NCBI GenBank assembly: GCA_036796435.1
Contig: DAIRCY010000005.1
Span: 1-55,041 of the forward strand
Source of the DNA: JAJYVT01 sp036796435
GTDB lineage: Bacteria > Actinomycetota > Acidimicrobiia > Acidimicrobiales > RAAP-2
Direction of reading: 5' to 3'
Length of the DNA: 55,041 bases
Below the pieces are notes generated by a model. That model was not told where the DNA came from and searched no databases. It saw only the letters and a list, made by a program, of their open reading frames with translations. Shown one piece after another: positions 40,085-48,584 of the stretch (within the stretch, counting starts at the first letter, position 1; each line of letters begins with the position of its first letter). The translations under genes and the position numbers were made by a program.

Positions 40085-41074
40085 CTACGCGGAGCCGAGG
40101 AGCGCCTGGCCGCCCACGCCTGCGACGACGAGCCGCGTGATGACATAGCCGAGGGCGACGGCCGCGCCGGCGCCGTCGACCCCCGCCCTCACGATCCCGA
40201 GCATGGTGCCGACGTGGATGGTCTGCTTGCCCCGCGCGAGCCCTGCGCCGCCCATCGCTCCCACGAGAGCCTGGTTCATCGAGGTGAAGAAGCCGAACCC
40301 CACGGCGCACAGCACGACGGCAGCCTGGACCAGCTGCGCCGCCGTCGCCATCTCCCGGTCGACCGTCACGAGGTCGAAGGCGACGCGCCGCAGGAGGGGG
40401 CGACCCCAGGTCAGCACCCCCGCCGCGATGGCCGCGCCGCCGACGAGGCCTGCCACGACCGGGCTCAGCGTGCGGGTCGCGACAAGAGCGCCCGTCGCGT
40501 TGGCGACGTCGTTTCCACCCATCGTGAACGACGCGAGCGCGCCGACGGCGACGAGCGCCATCCCGAGCCGTCCGCCCGATCGGGTGGTGGCGGCGCCATC
40601 ACCGGGCGACTTCGGGAGCACCCGATCGAAGAGGCGGGTGAGCGCGTAGCCGAGCGCGCCTGCGACCGGCGGCGCGGCGACCCACAGCACCGCGAGGACG
40701 CCGATCGTCGACCAGCGGATCCCCACCCCCGCGGCGAGCCCGGTCCCGACGACCGTGAACACGAGGATCTGGATCGTCGACGTCGGGATGCGCAACGCGT
40801 TGAACGCGCTCGTGAGCGCGAACGCCACTCCCACGACCACCACGAACCCCGCCACCGAGAGGGACTGCCCGGCGAGGAGCCGGTGCGCGACCGTGTGCTC
40901 GACGCCATGGCTCGCGAGCGCGGCGCCGAGCAGCGCGAGCGGCGCCATGAGCAGCAGCGCCCCCCTCGCGGAGATCGACCCGAGCGCGTGCGGCATGCCC
41001 ATGCACGCGCCGGTGTAGTGCGCGCCGATGCTGTACGCGAAGCCGACCGCCGCGACGACGAGGAGGACCGTCAC
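40085..41074 (-). CDS. PiT-family inorganic phosphate transporter
   Basis: A 329-residue membrane protein with about ten helices. The second-half PiT signature is intact (MGGNDVANATGALVA), whereas the first-half counterpart is degenerate, GAHYTGACMG in place of GANDxAN. Family members move phosphate (or sulfate) with a cation. Its start overlaps the phosphonatase-like gene by 4 bp, so phosphate released from a phosphonate or phosphate ester could be moved by this protein. The degenerate half raises the possibility of another anion. Confidence 0.82.
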   Translation of the reverse strand: MTVLLVVAAVGFAYSIGAHYTGACMGMPHALGSISARGALLLMAPLALLGAALASHGVEHTVAHRLLAGQSLSVAGFVVVVGVAFALTSAFNALRIPTSTIQILVFTVVGTGLAAGVGIRWSTIGVLAVLWVAAPPVAGALGYALTRLFDRVLPKSPGDGAATTRSGGRLGMALVAVGALASFTMGGNDVANATGALVATRTLSPVVAGLVGGAAIAAGVLTWGRPLLRRVAFDLVTVDREMATAAQLVQAAVVLCAVGFGFFTSMNQALVGAMGGAGLARGKQTIHVGTMLGIVRAGVDGAGAAVALGYVITRLVVAGVGGQALLGSA

Positions 41075-41766
41075 GGCCCGCGGGGGTCGGCGTCCGCGAC
41101 GAGGCCGGGAAGTGCCGCCACCGAACCGAGCACGTGCGTGGCCCCCGCCTCGAGCAGACGCAGCCGGTCGTCGCTCCCCGTGAGCACGCCACAGACGATC
41201 GAGGCACCTGCGCGCACGCCCGCCGTGACGTCAGCGGCGGTGTCCCCGGCGACGGCCACCGCCTGGACCGAATCGGCGTGGAGCCGGAGCACTGCCGTCA
41301 GCACCATGTCGGGGTACGGGCGACCGCGCCCGGCGTCGGCCGGGCTCAGCGCGAGATCCGCCAGCTCCGTCCAGCCGAGGTGCGCGAGCAGCAGGTCCCT
41401 GGTCCGCGCGGAGAAGCCGGTCGTCAGCGCGACGCGCACGCCGGCGGCCCGGAGCGCTTCGATCGCCTGCTCGGCGCCGGAGATCGGCCGCACGGCGCCG
41501 ATGCCGTCCTCGTACGCAGCCTCGAAGGCGCTGTTCGCCTGCTGCGCCCGCGCCTCGTCTGCGAAGAGCGCCCGGAACACGTCGATCTTCGAGGTGCCCA
41601 TGGTGTCGCGCACGTACGCCAACATGGACGCACGCTCGTCGTCGGGAACGCCGAGCGCGTCGAGCGAGGAGACGAAGGCCTGCTCGACCGCGCCGCCGTC
41701 CTCCACGGTCGTCCCCGCCATGTCGAGGCAGACGAGCTGGATACCGCCTCGCGCGACCGCGCCCAC
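41071..41766 (-). CDS. Phosphonatase-like HAD hydrolase
   Basis: A 231-residue HAD-superfamily protein. Motif I VCLDMAGTTV is the phosphonatase-type DMAGTT rather than DxDxT, motif II LTTGF, then GRGRPYPDM and VAGDTAADVTAG for motifs III/IV. True phosphonoacetaldehyde hydrolases carry a cap-domain Lys for a Schiff base; I do not see a clear equivalent, so call it phosphonatase-like. It lies just after pheA on the same strand and overlaps the PiT gene. Confidence 0.82.
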   Translation of the reverse strand: MGAVARGGIQLVCLDMAGTTVEDGGAVEQAFVSSLDALGVPDDERASMLAYVRDTMGTSKIDVFRALFADEARAQQANSAFEAAYEDGIGAVRPISGAEQAIEALRAAGVRVALTTGFSARTRDLLLAHLGWTELADLALSPADAGRGRPYPDMVLTAVLRLHADSVQAVAVAGDTAADVTAGVRAGASIVCGVLTGSDDRLRLLEAGATHVLGSVAALPGLVADADPRGP

Positions 41767-41787
41767 CCCCGACCTCCCGCTCGCCGG

Positions 41788-42795
41788 CTAGTCGCCGGCC
41801 GCCGCGCCGACGATCTGGGCGCGCAGCCCGGTCAACCAGTCGTCCGCGCTGCGCCAGGCGGCACCCATCTCCTGGCGGCGCTCCGGCGCGTGCAGGCCGC
41901 CGGCGGGATAGGAGCCCAGGAACTTGAGGTCCGCGAGGTTCGCCCGCAGGTCGCGCAGGCAGTCGCCGACCACCTCGTCTGCCACGTGGCCCGCGAGGTC
42001 GATCGCGAAGCAGTACTCGCCGAGCCCCTGTCGGGTGGGGCGCGACTCGAGACGGGTCAGGTTGATGCCTCGTGCCGCGAACTGGCCGAGGATGCCGTGG
42101 AGGTTCCCGGGCCGGTCCGCCTCCTGGAAGCACACGATCGTGGTGCGGTCGTGACCCGTCGGAGGCGGGATGCCGCGCGAGGCGACCGCCAGGAACCGGG
42201 TCTGGTTCCCTTCGAAGTCCTCCACGTCCTCGGCGAGGATCACGAGGCCGTAGAGGTCGGCCGCCAGACGCGGGGCGATTGCGGCCGCGTGCGAATCGGG
42301 GTCGCCGGGGTGCGTGCCGTGCTGCTCGCCGAGCTGGCGCGCGGCATCGGCGGTGGAGTTGGCCGCGACCGCCTCGACGCCGGGGAGCCGCTGTGCCATG
42401 AACCGCCGGCACTGCGCGAGGGCCACCGGGTACGACACGACGCGCCGCACGTCCTCGAGCGCCGTGCCGCGTCGCGCCATGAGGTGGAGCCGGACGTCGA
42501 GCACCACCTCGCGCTGGATGAGAAGGTCCGCGTCGAAGATCAGCGCGTCGAGGGTGTCGCGCACCATCCCGTCGATCGCGTTCTCGATCGGGACGAACCC
42601 GAGGTCGACGCTTCCCGAGCGCACCGCCTCCAGCACGTCGCCGATGGTGTCCATCGGCTCGAGGGCGGCGGCCGCGTAGTCCTCCTGGGTGAGGAGCGCC
42701 TCTTCGGTGAAGGTCCCGAGGGGGCCGAGGAAGGCGACCGAGGAGGGGGGCGCCATCCGAGGATTTGCGTCCACGTCGTTCGCAGGGCCGGGCAT
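41788..42795 (-). CDS. pheA: Prephenate dehydratase
   Basis: A 335-residue monofunctional dehydratase converting prephenate to phenylpyruvate in phenylalanine synthesis. VAFLGPLGTFTEEAL opens the catalytic domain; FVPIENAIDGMVRDTLDAL and NQTRFLAVA (the Thr-Arg-Phe motif) complete it. A C-terminal ACT domain (about 205-285) contains the ESRP phenylalanine-sensing motif. The ATG lies 8 nt after TATCCT, suggesting a leaderless message. Much longer open sequence upstream is antisense to larBC and is not coding. Confidence 0.93.
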   Translation of the reverse strand: MPGPANDVDANPRMAPPSSVAFLGPLGTFTEEALLTQEDYAAAALEPMDTIGDVLEAVRSGSVDLGFVPIENAIDGMVRDTLDALIFDADLLIQREVVLDVRLHLMARRGTALEDVRRVVSYPVALAQCRRFMAQRLPGVEAVAANSTADAARQLGEQHGTHPGDPDSHAAAIAPRLAADLYGLVILAEDVEDFEGNQTRFLAVASRGIPPPTGHDRTTIVCFQEADRPGNLHGILGQFAARGINLTRLESRPTRQGLGEYCFAIDLAGHVADEVVGDCLRDLRANLADLKFLGSYPAGGLHAPERRQEMGAAWRSADDWLTGLRAQIVGAAAGD

Positions 42796-42803
42796 GGCAG
42801 GGC

Positions 42804-42811
42804 AGGATAGT
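42804..42811. promoter_or_regulatory. Back-to-back leaderless promoters for pheA and larB
   Basis: AGGATAGT reads as TATCCT toward pheA (8 nt to ATG) and as GATAGT toward larB (8 nt to ATG). The two start codons are only 24 bp apart, so both promoters must share this octamer. Confidence 0.45.
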
Positions 42812-42819
42812 GAGCCGCC

Positions 42820-43578
42820 ATGGACGAACCCCTCCTGCGCCAGCTGCTCGTCGACGTCGCCAAGGGTGACTGCGACCCCGACGAGGCCGTGCGTCGCCTG
42901 CGGCGCCTCCCCTTCGCAGACCTCGGGTTCGCCCGGGTGGACCACCACCGGACGATCCGGCAGGGCTTCGCCGAGGCCGTGTACGGGCCGGGCAAGAGCG
43001 CTGCGCAGTGTGCGTCGATCGTGGTGGAGCTGCTCGACGGCGGTTCGGGCCCGGTGCTGCTCACCAGGGCGACCGGGGAGCAGGTGTCGGCCGCCCGGGC
43101 GGCGGCGGCCTCGGGCCACGGCGAGCCCGCAGTCACGGCGACCGGCTCCCTCTCCCTCGCCGCCTGGCGGATGGCGCCCGCACGGCCCGGGCGGGTCCTC
43201 GTCCTCCCGGCCCGGGCGGCTGGCCTCCCCGTCGCAGACGAGTGCCGGGCGGTGCTCGAGGCGCTCGGCTTCTCCCCCACCGTGCTCGCCGACTGCGGCG
43301 TCGCCGGGGTGCACCGGCTGCTCGCCTCGGTCGGAGAGCTCCAGGACGCGGACGCGGTCGTCGTCGTTGCCGGGATGGAGGGCGCGCTTGCGAGCCTCGC
43401 CGGAGGCCTCACCTCGGCACCGGTCGTCGCCGTGCCGACGAGCGTCGGCTACGGCGCCTCGCTCGAAGGGGTGACCGCGCTGCTGGCGATGCACGCGTCG
43501 TGCGCGGCGGGCGTCACCGTGGTCGGCATCGACAACGGCTACGGCGCCGCGTGCGCGGTCGCCCGCCTGCTCAGGTGA
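42820..43578 (+). CDS. larB: Pyridinium-3,5-biscarboxylic acid mononucleotide synthase LarB
   Basis: A 252-residue PurE-like carboxylase/hydrolase making the first intermediate of the nickel-pincer nucleotide cofactor from nicotinic acid adenine dinucleotide. The N-terminal part has GFARVDHHRTIRQGFAEAVYGPGK, typical of LarB; the C-terminal AIR-carboxylase fold has VVVAGMEGALASLAGGL and VAVPTSVGYGA. It lies 1 bp before larC. larE and the apoenzyme larA are not in the window. Confidence 0.9.
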   Translation: MDEPLLRQLLVDVAKGDCDPDEAVRRLRRLPFADLGFARVDHHRTIRQGFAEAVYGPGKSAAQCASIVVELLDGGSGPVLLTRATGEQVSAARAAAASGHGEPAVTATGSLSLAAWRMAPARPGRVLVLPARAAGLPVADECRAVLEALGFSPTVLADCGVAGVHRLLASVGELQDADAVVVVAGMEGALASLAGGLTSAPVVAVPTSVGYGASLEGVTALLAMHASCAAGVTVVGIDNGYGAACAVARLLR

Positions 43579-43579
43579 C

Positions 43580-44803
43580 ATGGGCACCGTTGCGTGGTTC
43601 CACTGCTTCGCCGGCATCGCCGGGGACATGGCCCTCGGGAGCCTGCTCGACGCCGGCGCCGACGAGGCCGAGGTCGTCGCGCTCCTCGACCGGCTCCCGA
43701 TCGGGGGCTGGAAGCTCGCCGTCGAGCCTGCGCTGCGCGGCGGGATCGCCTGCACGCGCGCCGTCGTGCACGTCGAGGCGGGCAAAGGCGGGGGGACCGC
43801 GAGGTCCCACGCCGACCTCGTCGCGGCGGTGGAGCAGGCGGCGCTTCCGGCGCGCGTCGAGTCGCGTGCGCTCGCAACGTTCGGCGCGCTGGCCGAGGCA
43901 GAGGGGCGTCTCCATCGCACGGACCCCGCGGACGTGCACTTCCACGAGGTCGGCGGCCACGACGCGCTGATCGACGTCGTCGGCACCGCGGCGGCGCTCG
44001 AGGTGCTCGGCGTCGACACCGTGGCCGTCTCCGCCGTGGCGCTCGGCACGGGAACCGTGCGCGCCGCCCACGGGGTGCTGCCGAACCCGGCGCCGGCCGT
44101 CCTCCGCCTCCTCGAGGGGTTCCCGACCTACGGGCGGCCCGTGCCGACCGAGCTCACGACGCCGACCGGCGCGGCCCTCGTCCGGGCGCTCGCCGCGCCG
44201 TCGATCGATGCGTCGCCCCCTGGCCCGCTGCCCCCGATGACCGTGCGCTCCTCCGGGTACGGCGCAGGGGCCGCCGAGCTGGCGACGCTGCCCAACTGCA
44301 CCCAGGTCGTGATCGGCGACGCCGTCGCGGAGCGGACCGGCGCCGGCCAGCGGGTCACCGTCCTCGAAGCGAACCTCGACGACGCGACGGGCGAGCAGCT
44401 CGCCCTCGCCGTCGGCGCGCTGCTCGAGGCCGGCGCGCTCGACGCGTGGATCACGCCGGTCCTCATGAAAAAGGGCCGTCCCGGCCACACGCTCCACGTC
44501 CTGTGCGACCCTGCGCAGGGCGAAGCGCTGGCCGAGGTGCTGCGCCGGACGACCGGGAGCTTCGGCGTCCGCGCGCTGGCGGGCGAGCGGTGGCCGGAGG
44601 CCCGCCACGTCGACGAGGTCCTCGTCGCGGGCCATCGGGTGCGCGTGAAGGCCGGCCTGTCGAGGGTGAAGGCCGAGCCGGAGGACGTCGCCCGGGTCGC
44701 GGCGGCGACCGGTCTCGACCCGCGCGACGTCGCGGCCCACGCAGAGCGAGCGGCTACTCCGCCCGCTCCACGGCCACAAGGAGACGCTTCAGCCCGTTCG
44801 TGA
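43580..44803 (+). CDS. larC: Nickel insertion protein LarC (single-frame)
   Basis: A 407-residue CTP-dependent cyclometallase that inserts nickel into the pincer cofactor. HCFAGIAGDMALG near the N-terminus, VHFHEVGGHDALIDVVG and ELTTPTGAALVR are family hallmarks; the C-terminal LarC2 part has NLDDATGEQLA and LMKKGRPGHTL. In some lactobacilli larC is read through a frameshift; here it is one open frame. Its end overlaps the convergent P450 gene by 50 bp. Confidence 0.92.
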   Translation: MGTVAWFHCFAGIAGDMALGSLLDAGADEAEVVALLDRLPIGGWKLAVEPALRGGIACTRAVVHVEAGKGGGTARSHADLVAAVEQAALPARVESRALATFGALAEAEGRLHRTDPADVHFHEVGGHDALIDVVGTAAALEVLGVDTVAVSAVALGTGTVRAAHGVLPNPAPAVLRLLEGFPTYGRPVPTELTTPTGAALVRALAAPSIDASPPGPLPPMTVRSSGYGAGAAELATLPNCTQVVIGDAVAERTGAGQRVTVLEANLDDATGEQLALAVGALLEAGALDAWITPVLMKKGRPGHTLHVLCDPAQGEALAEVLRRTTGSFGVRALAGERWPEARHVDEVLVAGHRVRVKAGLSRVKAEPEDVARVAAATGLDPRDVAAHAERAATPPAPRPQGDASARS

Positions 44804-45992
44804 AGTTCGTGCGGGTGCGAGCCGGTTCCCCGGCGAGCTCGAAACGCGCGACACGCTTGCACAGCTCGTCGAGCACGATCCGCACCTCGAGGCGGGCGAG
44901 GTGCGCACCGAGGCACATGTGCGGGCCGCCGCGCCCGAAGCTCAGATGCGGATTGGGCGACCGCGCCACGTCGAAGCGGTCGGGGTCCTCGAACACGTCC
45001 TCGTCGCGGTTGCCCGAGACGTACCACAAGATGACCTTGTCGCCGGCTTTCATCGAGGCGGCGCCGAGGACCGTCTCCTCTGCGACCGTGCGGCGCATGA
45101 AATGCGTCGGGCAGGACCAGCGCAGCACCTCTTCGGTCGCCGAGTTGAGCAGCCCGGGGTCGGCACGGAGCCGGTCCCACTGGTCGGGCCGCTCGCAGAA
45201 GACGAGGATCCCCTGGGCGAGGGCGATCCTCGTGGTCTCGTTGCCCGCGATGACGAGGATGGAGAAGAAATTGTCGAGGTCGACCTCGGTGAGCCGCTCC
45301 CCCTCGATCTCCGCATGGACCACCGTCGAGAGGAGGTCGTCGGTCGGGTGGCGCAGCCTCTGCTTGACGAGCTCGCGACCCATGTCCCAGAGCTCTTTGC
45401 CGTAGGGGCTGCGGAACGGGAACTTCCGGTAGGCCTCGGTGTCGTCGCGCCCCCACACGACGTCGGTGATCTCGGGGTCGGTGTTCGCGATCAGCTTGTC
45501 GCCGAGATCGATGAACTCGTCCAGGCGGTCCTCGGGAAGGCCCATGATCCGTGCGAGGACCCGGATGGGCACTTCCTTCGCGACGTGGTGCACGAAGTCG
45601 AACTCGCCGAGCGGCAGCGCGTCGTCGAGCGCCACGTTGGTCAGCGCGCGGACGAAGTGCTCGTAGACGGCGACGGCGCGCGGGGTGAAGCTCGGCGCGA
45701 GCACCTTTCGGAGCTTGGTGTGCGCCGGCGGGTCCATGTCGATGATGGTCCGGCGCGCCTCCATGTCCTCGGCCGTCGGCTCCTCGAAGGAGACCCCTGT
45801 GGCCGAGGAGAACCGGCCGGTGTCCCTGCTGATCTCGACGATGTCGGCGTAGCGGTGGACCGACCAGAAGCCGTGGTTGGGCGCCGGCTCGTCGAACCAC
45901 GCGATCGGTGCCTCCTCGCGCAGCCGTGAGAACGTCTCGTGGGGGACCTCCTTCTCCCACGAGTCGAGGTCGGTCAGGTCGACGTCGATCAT
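44754..45992 (-). CDS. Cytochrome P450
   Basis: A 412-residue soluble bacterial P450. The I-helix reads LVIAGNETTR, the K-helix ExxR is in TEEVLRW, and the heme loop FGRGGPHMCLG supplies the Cys thiolate. HTKLRKVLAPSFTP is the C-helix. The form resembles actinobacterial CYP families that oxidise steroids or terpenoids, but the substrate cannot be read. The ATG overlaps the stop of the puuD-like gene (ATGA), so the two are co-translated. An electron donor is not encoded nearby. Confidence 0.9.
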   Translation of the reverse strand: MIDVDLTDLDSWEKEVPHETFSRLREEAPIAWFDEPAPNHGFWSVHRYADIVEISRDTGRFSSATGVSFEEPTAEDMEARRTIIDMDPPAHTKLRKVLAPSFTPRAVAVYEHFVRALTNVALDDALPLGEFDFVHHVAKEVPIRVLARIMGLPEDRLDEFIDLGDKLIANTDPEITDVVWGRDDTEAYRKFPFRSPYGKELWDMGRELVKQRLRHPTDDLLSTVVHAEIEGERLTEVDLDNFFSILVIAGNETTRIALAQGILVFCERPDQWDRLRADPGLLNSATEEVLRWSCPTHFMRRTVAEETVLGAASMKAGDKVILWYVSGNRDEDVFEDPDRFDVARSPNPHLSFGRGGPHMCLGAHLARLEVRIVLDELCKRVARFELAGEPARTRTNFTNGLKRLLVAVERAE

Positions 45993-46791
45993 CGGCGACG
46001 CCCCTGGCGCCCCTCGGCGGCGCGGGCGACCAGCCAGAGGAAGCCGGCGTCGGGTTGCGCGTGGAGGAGCATCTCGGGATGCCACTGCACCGCGAGCACC
46101 GCGGATCCCGGCCGTTCGAGGACCTCGANNNNNNNNNNCGCCCCGACGCGACGAGCCCGTCGCCGACCTCGTCCACGGCCTGATGGTGGAGGCTGTTCAC
46201 CTGCAGCTCTGTGCCGAAGACGGCGGCGGCCAGGCTCCCGGGCTCGAGCTTCACCGAGTGGACCGTCGCCTCCCGCGCGGCGTCGAGGCGGGAGTGCCCG
46301 TCGCCGGCGTCGTCGGGGAGGGGCTGGACGAGGGTCCCGCCGAAGGCGACGTTCAGCACCTGGATGCCGCGGCAGATGCCGAAGATCGGCATGCCCGCTG
46401 CCATCGCCGCGTCCACCAAGGCGAGCTCCCAGGCGTCGCGCTCCGCGTCGACTGTGCCGCACGCCGGCGAGCGGACCTGGCCGTAGCGGGCAGGGTCGAT
46501 GTCCGCCCCTCCGCTCAGCACGAGGCCGTCGATCCGCTCCACGAGCGCCTCGACCGGGGCGTCCCGGCCCAGCCCGACCGGCAGGCCGCCCGCCGCGGCG
46601 ACCGCCCGGGAGTAGTCGGCGAAGTGCAGGTCCACCTCGGCGGCCCGGATCGGCGCGGCGACGTGCTCGCCGAGCACCGTCGCGGGCCAGCGCCGCCCGG
46701 TCATGCCGACGAGCGGTGGCACGGGCGGCGGCACGGGCGGCGGCACGAGCGCCCGCTCCCCCCGCCCGACCGCGTCCGGAAGCTCGACCAT
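45989..46791 (-). CDS. Gamma-glutamyl-GABA hydrolase-like (PuuD/peptidase C26), interrupted by an assembly gap
   Basis: A class I GATase-fold amidohydrolase that removes glutamate from gamma-glutamyl amines. LVGMTGRRW and LSGGADIDPARYG match PuuD, the nucleophile Cys is in GICRGIQVLNVAFGG, and the final QWHPE gives His and Glu. VNSLHHQAVDEVGDGLV precedes the gap. The ten N at 46129-46138 break the frame; relatives have about six residues there and a real gap of 17 nt (or another length 2 modulo 3) restores it, so it is not a pseudogene. Coupled to the P450 gene downstream. Confidence 0.82.
46129..46138. other. Assembly gap (10 N) inside the puuD-like gene
   Basis: Same placeholder length as the gap in guaA. 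Frame analysis suggests about 17 missing nt. Confidence 0.95.
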
Positions 46792-46800
46792 CGCCTGTCG

Positions 46801-46806
46801 ATCGTA
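46801..46806 (-). promoter_or_regulatory. Probable promoter of the puuD-P450 pair (-10 box)
   Basis: TACGAT on the minus strand, 9 nt before the ATG. Confidence 0.3.
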
Positions 46807-46884
46807 GCGGGGCGCCCCCCGGACGACGGTCCCGGGACCGGCCCCCGGATCACTCTTCGGAGAGGACCCCCAACCCGCGGTCGG

Positions 46885-46890
46885 TAGAGT
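46885..46890 (+). promoter_or_regulatory. Probable leaderless promoter of the plus-strand GATase gene
   Basis: TAGAGT exactly 7 nt before the ATG at 46898. No Shine-Dalgarno sequence. Confidence 0.4.
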
Positions 46891-46897
46891 GCCGCCG

Positions 46898-47608
46898 ATG
46901 CGCGTGCTCGTCCTGCGCCACCACCGAGAGGACCTGCCCGGACTCGTCGGAGAGGCGTTCGCGGCCCGCGGCGCGGACGTCGACACACACCTGTATCCCG
47001 CCGGCCGCGCAGGCGGGTCGCTGCCCGAGGCCGACGCCTACGACCACCTGGTGATCCTCGGGTCGAGCTTCTCGGTGTACGCGCCGGAGACCTGGATCGG
47101 GAGCGAGATCGACTGGCTCCGGGCGGTCCGGGTCCCGGTGTTCGGCATCTGCTTCGGCGCACAGCTGCTCGCCGCCGCGCTCGGCGGCGCCGTCGAGCGG
47201 TCGCCGGTCTACGAGATCGGCTGGGTGACGGTGGACCCGGTGGCGCCGCCGGACGGCGGGCGCGACGACGAGCCCGGCGCGGTGACGGTCGGGCGCGGCC
47301 CGTGGTTCCAGTTCCACGGCGACCGTTGCGTGCTCCCTCCCTCGGCGCGGCTGATCGCCAGGAACGAGGTGTGCCCCCAGGCGTTCACGATCGGCCACCA
47401 CTTCGGGGTCCAGTTCCACCCAGAGCTCGACGCCGGACAGCTGGAGCGGTGGATCGAGCACGGCGGCCGGGAGGACATCGTGAAGGCGGGCAAGGACCCC
47501 GACGCCCTCCTCGAGGAGACCCGGAGAGAGGAACCGGCGGCGAGACGCCGCGCCGGCGAGCTCGTCGGGGCCTACCTCTCCCACGTCGAGGCCGCATCGG
47601 CCGTCTGA
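46898..47608 (+). CDS. Class I glutamine amidotransferase-like protein
   Basis: A 236-residue stand-alone GATase domain. The elbow is VFGICFGAQLLAAALGG with the nucleophilic Cys, and HHFGVQFHPE gives His and Glu. An N-terminal MRVLVLRHH and LVILGSSFSVY resemble GMP-synthase-like/gamma-glutamyl hydrolase relatives rather than PuuD. ATG chosen because of the -10 box 7 nt away; a GTG three codons earlier is possible. It could hydrolyse a gamma-glutamyl bond or give ammonia to an unknown partner. Divergent from the puuD-like gene. Confidence 0.75.
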   Translation: MRVLVLRHHREDLPGLVGEAFAARGADVDTHLYPAGRAGGSLPEADAYDHLVILGSSFSVYAPETWIGSEIDWLRAVRVPVFGICFGAQLLAAALGGAVERSPVYEIGWVTVDPVAPPDGGRDDEPGAVTVGRGPWFQFHGDRCVLPPSARLIARNEVCPQAFTIGHHFGVQFHPELDAGQLERWIEHGGREDIVKAGKDPDALLEETRREEPAARRRAGELVGAYLSHVEAASAV

Positions 47609-47677
47609 ACGAGACGGCGCCCCCGTGGTGTCGCCGCCCGCCACCGTCGGGGCCGGGCGCTCGGGCGTCCCGCCCCC

Positions 47678-48538
47678 TTAGGGACGCTCGAAGAAGACGT
47701 GCACCTGACCGGTCCCGACAGCGGACTCGTACTCGGAGCAGCGCGTCCCCTTCGCCCGGCAGTCCCGCCCGCCGATCGCCCCGACCATCGACAGGTAGTG
47801 GCCGAAGCGGCCCTCGGGCGAGACGGCGCGGTACTCGGGCATCGAGTCGATGACGCCGGCGTGGTCGCCCTCCTCGAGCAGCGAGAGCAGCCTCTCGTCG
47901 GCGGCCCGGGCCCCGGGCGTGATGATGTGCGAGGGATCGGACGCCTCGTGGGCGCGCAGCTCGCGCAGCGGCCAGAAGCGGTGGCTCATGCCCCCCGAGG
48001 CGAGGAGCACCACGCGCCGGTCGACCCGGCGCACGGCCTCTTGCACCACCTCGCCGAAGAGGAGGAAGTCGTCCACCTCCGCGGTCTGGCAGATCCCCGC
48101 GCTGATCCAGCGCTCGTCACGCTGGAGGAACCCGAGGAGGTTCACCGTCGGATAGTGGATCGTGATGTAGGGGTCGTCGGTCGCGTGCACCCAGGTGTCC
48201 TCGGTCTCCTCGCCGACCTCGGCCACCGCCCGCGCGAGCTCCGGGTCGCCCGGGACGTCGTAGGGGATCCCCGCCATGCCCCTGGGCAGCTCGTCGGACG
48301 TGTAACGGCCCGACCGGCGTTCGTGCGCGGTGAGGCAGTGCTCGAAGGTGGTGAACCAGTGCGTGTCGAAGACGACGATCGTGTCGGGCGCGAGCGGGTC
48401 CAGGTAGTCCCGCCGGATGCGCTCCAGGCCCGCAACGAGCGAGATGTCCTCGCCACCGTTCATCGCCCGCCGCTCGTGCTCGGGCATCACGATCGTCGGC
48501 ACGTGGGCGACGAGCGCCGCCCCGATGATCTCTCCCAT
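47678..48538 (-). CDS. Class III extradiol ring-cleavage dioxygenase (HpaD-like)
   Basis: A 286-residue LigB-superfamily enzyme. VFDTHWFTTFEHCL, YTSDELPRGMAGIPYDVPGDPELA and ASGGMSHRF parallel E. coli HpaD, which opens the ring of homoprotocatechuate (3,4-dihydroxyphenylacetate). The His residues in DTHWF and MSHRF are probable iron ligands. The C-terminus has GTGQVHVFF, the counterpart of HpaD GTGQVNAVF. Third gene of the dehydrogenase-ligase-dioxygenase operon, 46 bp after the ligase. Related catechols cannot be excluded. Confidence 0.82.
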   Translation of the reverse strand: MGEIIGAALVAHVPTIVMPEHERRAMNGGEDISLVAGLERIRRDYLDPLAPDTIVVFDTHWFTTFEHCLTAHERRSGRYTSDELPRGMAGIPYDVPGDPELARAVAEVGEETEDTWVHATDDPYITIHYPTVNLLGFLQRDERWISAGICQTAEVDDFLLFGEVVQEAVRRVDRRVVLLASGGMSHRFWPLRELRAHEASDPSHIITPGARAADERLLSLLEEGDHAGVIDSMPEYRAVSPEGRFGHYLSMVGAIGGRDCRAKGTRCSEYESAVGTGQVHVFFERP

Positions 48539-48584
48539 GGCCTCGACTCCTCTCTCCGTCCGCCGGGGCCGCAGGGGCCGCCGG

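Noticed and set aside
41788..44049. A 753-codon extension of pheA
   Set aside because: The added N-terminus is Ser/Ala/Arg-rich antisense of larB and larC. The family N-terminus begins at the ATG at 42795.
45989..46791. puuD-like gene as a pseudogene
   Set aside because: Same reason: the frame change falls at the N-gap and the nucleophile, His and Glu are all present.
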